From positions 1-14,487 of the forward strand of contig JBMOJH010000086.1 in assembly GCA_049316905.1 (NCBI GenBank): 14,487 nt of DNA. The letters run 5' to 3'. Positions 14,149 to 14,487 of this stretch are shown piece by piece. This DNA is from CAIPVR01 sp049316905. Lineage in GTDB: Bacteria > Actinomycetota > Acidimicrobiia > Acidimicrobiales > Microtrichaceae. The notes under the pieces were generated by a model. It had not been told where the DNA came from and searched no databases. It worked only from the letters and a program-made list of their open reading frames with translations. Both the position numbers and the translations under genes were made by a program. Positions within the stretch are counted from its first letter, which is position 1. Every line of letters begins with the position of its first letter.

Positions 14149-14458
14149 GTGGTGGAGGTGCCTTTCTCGTTTCGACCGGGACCGTCGCAGGGCGTGGCCG
14201 GTGTCTGGTGCCCGCCGGGGGGCGGGACCGGGGCCGCACCGTTGCGCCGTCCGGTGCGCCGCACCCTAGTGGCGCCAGGACGCCTGATCCCTCATCGCCC
14301 CGAATGGCGGCGCGGTAGGAGATACCCGCAAAATGGTCGACCTGCCCCGGACCGGCCCTGCCGGAACGGCGCGGGATCCCGGCAGACTGGCCCCACGACG
14401 TGGTGCGGGACCGGGACGGGGCGGCGGAACGGCCCCGACGGACCAGAGAAGGATCGAC
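14149..14458. promoter_or_regulatory. Divergent intergenic region between the aminotransferase and the next + gene
   Basis: 310 bases with no gene. For the - strand unit, TAGGGT (complement of 14263-14268) fits TANNNT, but no good -35 is present. Just downstream in that direction the pentamer set GGTGC (14253-14257) can pair with GCACC on either side (14261-14265 or 14236-14240), giving two mutually exclusive hairpins. Toward the + gene there is CCGGC-CCT-GCCGG (14352-14364) and a 10-bp palindrome CGGGATCCCG (14372-14381). No RNA gene or riboswitch was recognised. Confidence 0.4.
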
Positions 14459-14487
14459 ATGACACGAACCGGCGCACGACGCAGGAC
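14459..14487 (+). CDS. Start of an unidentified gene (3' end outside window)
   Basis: Only nine codons are visible: MTRTGARRR and part of the next. AAGGA (14449-14453) lies 5 bases before the ATG, a good ribosome binding site. The arginine-rich start could be the n-region of a signal peptide or a membrane anchor, but the length does not allow a call. It is divergent from the aminotransferase unit. Confidence 0.55.

Noticed and set aside
14322..14327. GGGTAT on the minus strand resembling a stress sigma factor (SigB/SigF) -10
   Set aside because: No GTTT-like -35 is found 13-17 bases upstream on that strand, so a six-base match alone is not enough.
1..14487. tRNA or rRNA genes, insertion sequences, prophage or attachment sites
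   Set aside because: No tRNA-like cloverleaf, rRNA segment, transposase or integrase motif, or flanking direct repeat was seen; the genes form ordinary chromosomal operons.

Overview
The window is very GC-rich DNA, with GTG and TTG starts beside ATG and tightly packed genes. A BldD-type regulator and the gene order comEC - holA - rpsT - lepA - hrcA - dnaJ - rsmE point to a high-GC actinobacterium (Actinomycetota). The exact lineage cannot be fixed from sequence reading alone. A non-Streptomyces branch such as Acidimicrobiia is possible but is only inference. No mobile element, CRISPR array, rRNA or tRNA was recognised.

Left half (1-7844), housekeeping. The window opens inside comEC (DNA-uptake channel), followed by an unrecognised small gene and holA (DNA polymerase III delta), all on + and overlapping. 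rpsT (ribosomal protein S20) lies convergent on -, with GC-rich hairpins between the two stop codons. Its upstream region is shared with divergent lepA (elongation factor 4). Next comes a heat-shock unit, hrcA - dnaJ - rsmE. It is headed by a perfect CIRCE operator that overlaps a -10 hexamer and the hrcA start codon, which suggests autoregulated, probably leaderless transcription. hemW, grpE, dnaK and prmA, often neighbours in this conserved region of other bacteria, are absent here.

Middle (7845-8525). After a 162-bp GC-structured leader sits a bldD homologue encoding a 172-residue HTH regulator. It keeps the complete RxD-X8-RxxD cyclic-di-GMP binding signature known from Streptomyces BldD.

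Right half (8535-14148), envelope glycan genes. These are a polytopic GT-C-like membrane protein (-); a divergent NodB-type polysaccharide deacetylase carrying about seven N-terminal membrane segments (+); and a three-gene unit on - of DegT/DnrJ-type sugar aminotransferase, NAD-dependent sugar epimerase/dehydratase-like protein and family 2 glycosyltransferase with a C-terminal membrane helix. By class this set mirrors ArnB/ArnA/ArnC/ArnD/ArnT, and also the mycobacterial polyprenyl-phospho-galactosamine route. It may make an amino sugar, load it on a polyprenyl phosphate carrier, trim it and transfer it to an envelope polymer. This is the most interesting hypothesis in the window and remains inference. 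The last 29 bases begin a new + strand gene with a good ribosome binding site and an arginine-rich N-terminus.
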